Below are positions 59,425 to 64,000 of a DNA stretch of 64,000 nt, in pieces (position 1 is the first letter of the stretch; each line of letters starts with the position of its first letter). The position numbers were made by a program, and so were the translations under genes. The notes beneath the pieces were generated by a model. The model saw nothing but the letters and a program-made list of their open reading frames with translations, was not told the origin of the DNA and searched no databases. This stretch comes from Sphagnum compactum (Eukaryota > Bryophyta > Sphagnopsida > Sphagnales). The DNA lies in NCBI GenBank assembly GCA_965153455.1, contig OZ234500.1:17483579-17547578 (forward strand), in the 5' to 3' direction.

Positions 59425-59693
59425 ACATATGACCTTAATCCTAGGATACAAGTTACAACATAAGAATCATGGATTTCAAAATGAAACATATGACCAATGA
59501 GAATTGCAAATTCCAAAATATTGAACATGTGACCCAGATGACCACTTCATTTTTGGAACATATGACCATTGACCACATTTCTGAAACATATGACCACTGC
59601 ATTTCAAGAAGTTATAACAAATCACGTTTTCAAAAATCATGATTAGAATTGAACATAAGACCTAAATCAGACTCATAGAATGCACATATGACA
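59425..59693 (+). repeat. Seven-copy ACATATGACC motif cluster (unit B)
   Basis: Starts at 59425, 59486, 59525, 59558, 59586, 59653 and 59684, with the same spacing as in unit A. Confidence 0.75.
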
Positions 59694-60222
59694 AAATCAT
59701 CATGTTGTGGCCTAATGCCCATAATCCATATTATAAAAATCTAAAGAAGTTGAAACAAGAAATCAAGATACCACAGACCAAGGAACATAAAGAGGAAAAA
59801 AACTAGATATTTGCAAGGGGAGAAATGAATCATCCATAACAAGGTCTAGTAGACATTAGACTATAGTAAGGGTACAAACTCTAAAGCACAAAACATGTCA
59901 AAATTGGGATTGAAACGTGACTTGAAGGATTGAACTCGTGAGCACAACAACAAATGAAAAAAAAAAAGCAAACATATTTAAACATGACAAGAGGTCGAAC
60001 AAGAAACAACATAAACAAAAAAAATCACCAAAACAACCATGAAAGAACCATTCAACTTTTAGCTTTCATAGCCTTAAGCTCAATTCTAGGCTATTTATCA
60101 TATCGAGAATGGAATAAAAGTCAAAAGACCACACTAAACTTTTGTTTTCCTAATTTTCACTAGCTTCCAATCATCAAAAGATGCATCACACGAGATGTTT
60201 TATAAGGTGTAAATTTTTACGA

Positions 60223-60713
60223 TTACGTGCCAACCACTACTAGAAGGTGTTCATTGAGTTTGTTACATAGTTTTGATTTCATAAAGGACAATGTTGAAAA
60301 GGTATGTTCGTCCTCCACATTCCCTAACACTTGAACTGTAGCAAATTCTACCAGCTTGAAATATTAGGAAATAAAGCTTTGTAGACTCTCGGAAGTTGAA
60401 AGTGTCTGCCATAAACAATCGAATGGATTCAATAAGGTTGGTGGTTCCATGGCACAAGCAATGTTTGCTTTCATGGTGTATTTGAAGGTGCTGCATTGTA
60501 GCTCAAGATGTGTGAAGATGAAATGTTCAACTACCGTTCATAACAATAATGTGTTTTTAGCAACGTGAAATTCCTCTCAAAGAAAATTCCAACATCAACC
60601 TGAAGCCAATGTTGGGGATACATTACCCCCATAGCATCCATCAAATAATTTTTTGGGAATTGGTTCATCAACTTTTTTGTTAGATAATCTATAGCCATGA
60701 ATCCTATTGCCAC
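60223..60713 (-). pseudogene. hAT-like transposase C-terminal relic (unit B)
   Basis: Identical copy of the relic at 43459-43949, with the same frameshifts and stops. Confidence 0.58.
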
Positions 60714-61723
60714 TACCTAGACCACATCTCCAAGTTGGCATACAATTGCATGAGATATGAAAATACAAAACCAATTGTCACAAAAAATTGATACTAATCC
60801 ATTAATGTAATTCTATTTTAGAGCTTAAAAGTATATTATTTCTGCTTAATTTGGCCTTGTCAAAGCTTTTTAACAATTTCAAAATATATATTCATTTTTT
60901 TTTTCATTTTTTTCATTATTTTTTATGATGTTTAGCATCATATAACTTAAGCATGAGGTTACCTATGAACTATTATGAACTACCCTAGAGCCAAGACCTA
61001 TTTCGGCTTGAATTGAAAATTTAAGAAACAACAAAACCGAAATGTACCATCACATTAAAACGTTGGATTTAGAATCAAGTCCCAATTTATTGAAAAAAGA
61101 ACCTAACTAGAGAGCCAAAACTAACCTCAAGAACATTTTCCAAAACCAACACTAGAGGTTCTTCTTAAAACTTAAGAGTTGCACAACGCTACTTGGTGCA
61201 ATCAGTTTCTTGAGTGAAAAGCCTTTTAAAAGTTAGAGGTTATATCAACTTGGGCATTGATAAAATTGGTCTTAGAGACCTTGAAATTTAGTCTTATGAT
61301 AGAATGTTTACGAGCAACTCATGAAAAGTAAGGAGTTTCATTGTTCATCATGGTACCATTATAGTGTTGCCTCTTGATTTGCGCAAGGGCTAAAAGAGGC
61401 CAGGAAGACATTCATAATTAAGTTACTAGCAAGTTGTGATTTAGGATAAATAGTTGTGAATTAGGTGTATTTTATTCTTCAAACTTGACTCTTCTTATTT
61501 TCTTACACACATCTCCTTAAGTTATTCAAGGCAAAACTAGTACATGATACTTATTGTGGGCAATATTTGAAATGTGGCACAATAGTGGGTGTCACAAAAG
61601 TTTTTTTTATGGAGAAGTGATCAAAAATTTGTTGGAGCAATTTGTTATATCTTGACTATTTGAACAATGTGTAGAAACATGTTCATCTTTTATATATATT
61701 TTAATTGTTGGCCAACTTTCATT

Positions 61724-61728
<5 letters not shown>

Positions 61729-61762
<34 letters not shown>
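61729..61762. repeat. (AT)17 microsatellite, unit B
   Basis: One dinucleotide longer than the unit A tract. Confidence 0.92.
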
Positions 61763-61765
<3 letters not shown>

Positions 61766-62872
61766 AGTGGCAAATTTGCCACATGGCAAACAAATTATTA
61801 AAAACAAAGTTACATCAATACATATCATTTTTGAGAAATGAATGTTGGCATTAAACTTTGAATTTTTTTTATAAATATATATTTTGGTGATAAGATCATG
61901 AAATTGATTATGATTAGTTCAAAATAAGGATATCATGTAACGTCTTGATTGAGGATTAAGGGATCCATAATTGGCTATGTTCTAATAGCCAAAATCATTT
62001 CACCCCATTGTATTCACCTAGATGTAAATCTATTATCGGCTTGCCACTTTAGTAATACTTAAGGTGAGGACAAGAGATAAGACCCAAGACCCACTTGTCT
62101 TTTTATCACACGAGCTTTTGAGGAGATTAATATTCCCACTACTCCAACAACATCTAGTTATTAGGTTTGAAGCATTCTAATAATAGATTATAGGGCCCAA
62201 GTACTCAAGCCTTTGAGAGACTTGAAGCATCTAAGTATTAGGGCAATAGCTCTAGCCGTTACATCCCCACAAGGTAGTATGTGACTTATAGCCAAATCAT
62301 GATCATTTTATTGTTCATTGAAAAAGCAATATCTAGGGTTGCCATTTTGATTGAATATACTTTTTATTTTGTGCATCTATAGTTTGTAAAAAGTTTGGAC
62401 ATTTGAACTAATGTTGGGATGATAATTGGAAATGGCGCATGTCAATTGATGGTTCTCATATATATAAAGCTTGGGCTCCACATTGCTACGCATTACCAGT
62501 GACAATGAAATGACAAAAAAAAAAAGGTGTTTACATTTTGAAAACTTTGTTATTTTCAGATATATATAGGATTCAAATTGTACAAAATATCACCCAATTA
62601 TCATCCAAGGGGAGATTTAATCAACCACCCATGTTTTTAATTCATTAAAATTTTGGAAGCAATTAGAGTGGATAAACATTAAATCAGCTAAGCAAATGGG
62701 GATTAAATCCTTGAATTAAGTATTTAATTAGTTATATTTCAAAGAAAAAAATGTTAATCTCTTGAAATAATCTCAACATATTCAAACTACACATATTTAC
62801 ATTTGTATGAAATTAAATGTCAACATGTGTATGAAATCGGAAAGACAGAATGATTCAAATTTTTTTTGAAAC

Positions 62873-64000
62873 AACACAAAACTCCCAAAAGATGTTGAAA
62901 AAATAAAGGGATTTGTTTCTCTTTCAATATTTTAAAATCCATAAGGACATTTGAAACATTACAACTTGTAAAATTAAAATGTTCAATTTGGAATTGATCT
63001 CTAATAAACTTGTAGTTTGGAATTGTCTTTTTGTATGACTACAACTATAGCCCATCCCACCGAAACCAAGCTCCGATGAAATCATCATCACTGGAATTAA
63101 TATCTTTTTTAAAAATGAAAAATCAAATGACCTTTTGTAAAACTACTAGTTATTTTCCAATTATTTCATGAAAATTATTGATTCTTTGAAGGTTTTTGAA
63201 AAAATTGGAATTTGAAGTTCTTTAAATTTAATAAAAATCAAAACCAAAAGTTTTCATTTTCAAAACCAGAACTAGAGCTAATAAAAGAAGTCAAAGTTGA
63301 AGTTTAACAAAGTAGATATAGGGAGCGAAAATGGCGCCAAACCCTAATTGATTATCAAGGTGGTTCTTTCATCTCATAACCCCTATTTTCAAAAAGTAAA
63401 AAAATTGGTTATAATGTATTACAGGTAACTATCATTCTTTGAAAAATTAAAAATAATGAAGGAATTTGCCATTTCTTTTATGAAAACCAAATTGGTTATT
63501 TGAATTTTGGAAATAACCCAAACTAGAGGTTCTTTGATTTTAACATTTATTTTCCTTTTTTGAAATTAGCAATTCTTCAATTTTAAAAATAAAAAACCTC
63601 ATGTTAATGACAAAATTAAATACATGCACAACATTGATGTTCACCCACAACATTGGGAGAATTTGGTGCATAATTGCACTTGTTCAATCTTGAAGTTTGG
63701 TAAATAGTTGCCACAAACATTGTACAAGCCCTCCCACATGTAGTTTTAGACTATTTTAAACCACGGTGCATAGGTTGCATTTAAATGGAATCTTTTAAAG
63801 CAAACAAACTGGGGAAATTGTTGCCCTGTCATCATCTTTGGCATCAACAATGACAAATGCCATTACACATGGGAAAATGCCATGTCATGATTTATTCGTA
63901 CACATTGGTGACGTGTCTTTTGAAGTATTTTAATGAAAGTAGGATGTGAATACTTTAGATTTTAATTGTTTGGGGGTGTTGGCACTAAGTGTGTGCACTT
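62873..64000. repeat. Tandem array unit C, first 1,128 bp
   Basis: Homology starts at AACACAAAACTCCC, exactly as in unit B, and continues to the window end. At the nine edge differences that fall inside the window it agrees with unit B, not unit A. Whether a third full unit follows cannot be seen. Confidence 0.93.

Larger units (their letters stand above)
46107..62872. repeat. Tandem array unit B (16,766 bp)
   Basis: Full copy of unit A, same orientation, directly abutting. Its first 1.2 kb carries ten differences from unit A. Where visible, the same states are found in the partial unit C. The remainder reads identical to unit A except for the AT tract. Confidence 0.95.

Overview
The window looks like nuclear DNA from a land plant with a large, repeat-rich genome. 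The evidence is a 29-exon gene with GT-AG introns, an A-type (CYP71-clan) cytochrome P450, plant-style Ty3/gypsy and hAT transposon remains, AT-rich spacers, and short TTTAGGG-type tracts. There is no sign of operons, CRISPR arrays, rRNA or tRNA genes. The species cannot be fixed from the sequence alone.

Layout. (1) 1-2390 holds the decayed 3' part of a hAT transposase on the minus strand. (2) 2391-14025 is an old, complete-length but dead Ty3/gypsy retrotransposon on the minus strand. It has both LTRs (594 and 586 bp, TGTTA...TAACA ends) and the order gag-PR-RT-RNaseH-INT, followed by about 3.3 kb of extra coding-like sequence between integrase and the 3' LTR. It interrupts or abuts the hAT relic. 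(3) 14026-15687 is a spacer and a promoter region with a tandem duplication, a TATA box and telo-box motifs. (4) 15688-25446 is an apparently intact gene for a lysosomal/vacuolar alpha-mannosidase (GH38, about 1,121 residues). All 28 introns could be placed with consistent reading phase. (5) 25447-29341 is a graveyard: fragments of an unrecognised coding family, a hAT C-terminal relic, and one small possible two-exon gene. (6) From 29342 to the end lies a tandem array of a ~16.77-kb unit: two complete copies (29342-46106 and 46107-62872) and the first 1.1 kb of a third.

Each 16.77-kb unit carries one intact-looking three-exon P450 gene (522 residues), a truncated duplicate of its first exon 1.3 kb upstream, a minisatellite of about seven 72-77 bp repeats between the two, a protease-like retroelement relic, a seven-copy ACATATGACC motif cluster and a hAT relic. 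The two complete units appear identical over about 15.5 kb apart from one AT dinucleotide. The first 1.2 kb of the leftmost copy differs at ten positions from the equivalent stretch of the middle copy. The third copy agrees with the middle copy at the nine of these that are visible. This suggests either a very recent segmental amplification with a diverged outer edge, or an assembly expansion.

The only genes likely to make functional proteins are the mannosidase (glycan turnover in the vacuole or apoplast) and the two P450 copies (an ER-bound monooxygenase of unknown substrate). Nothing indicates that they act together.
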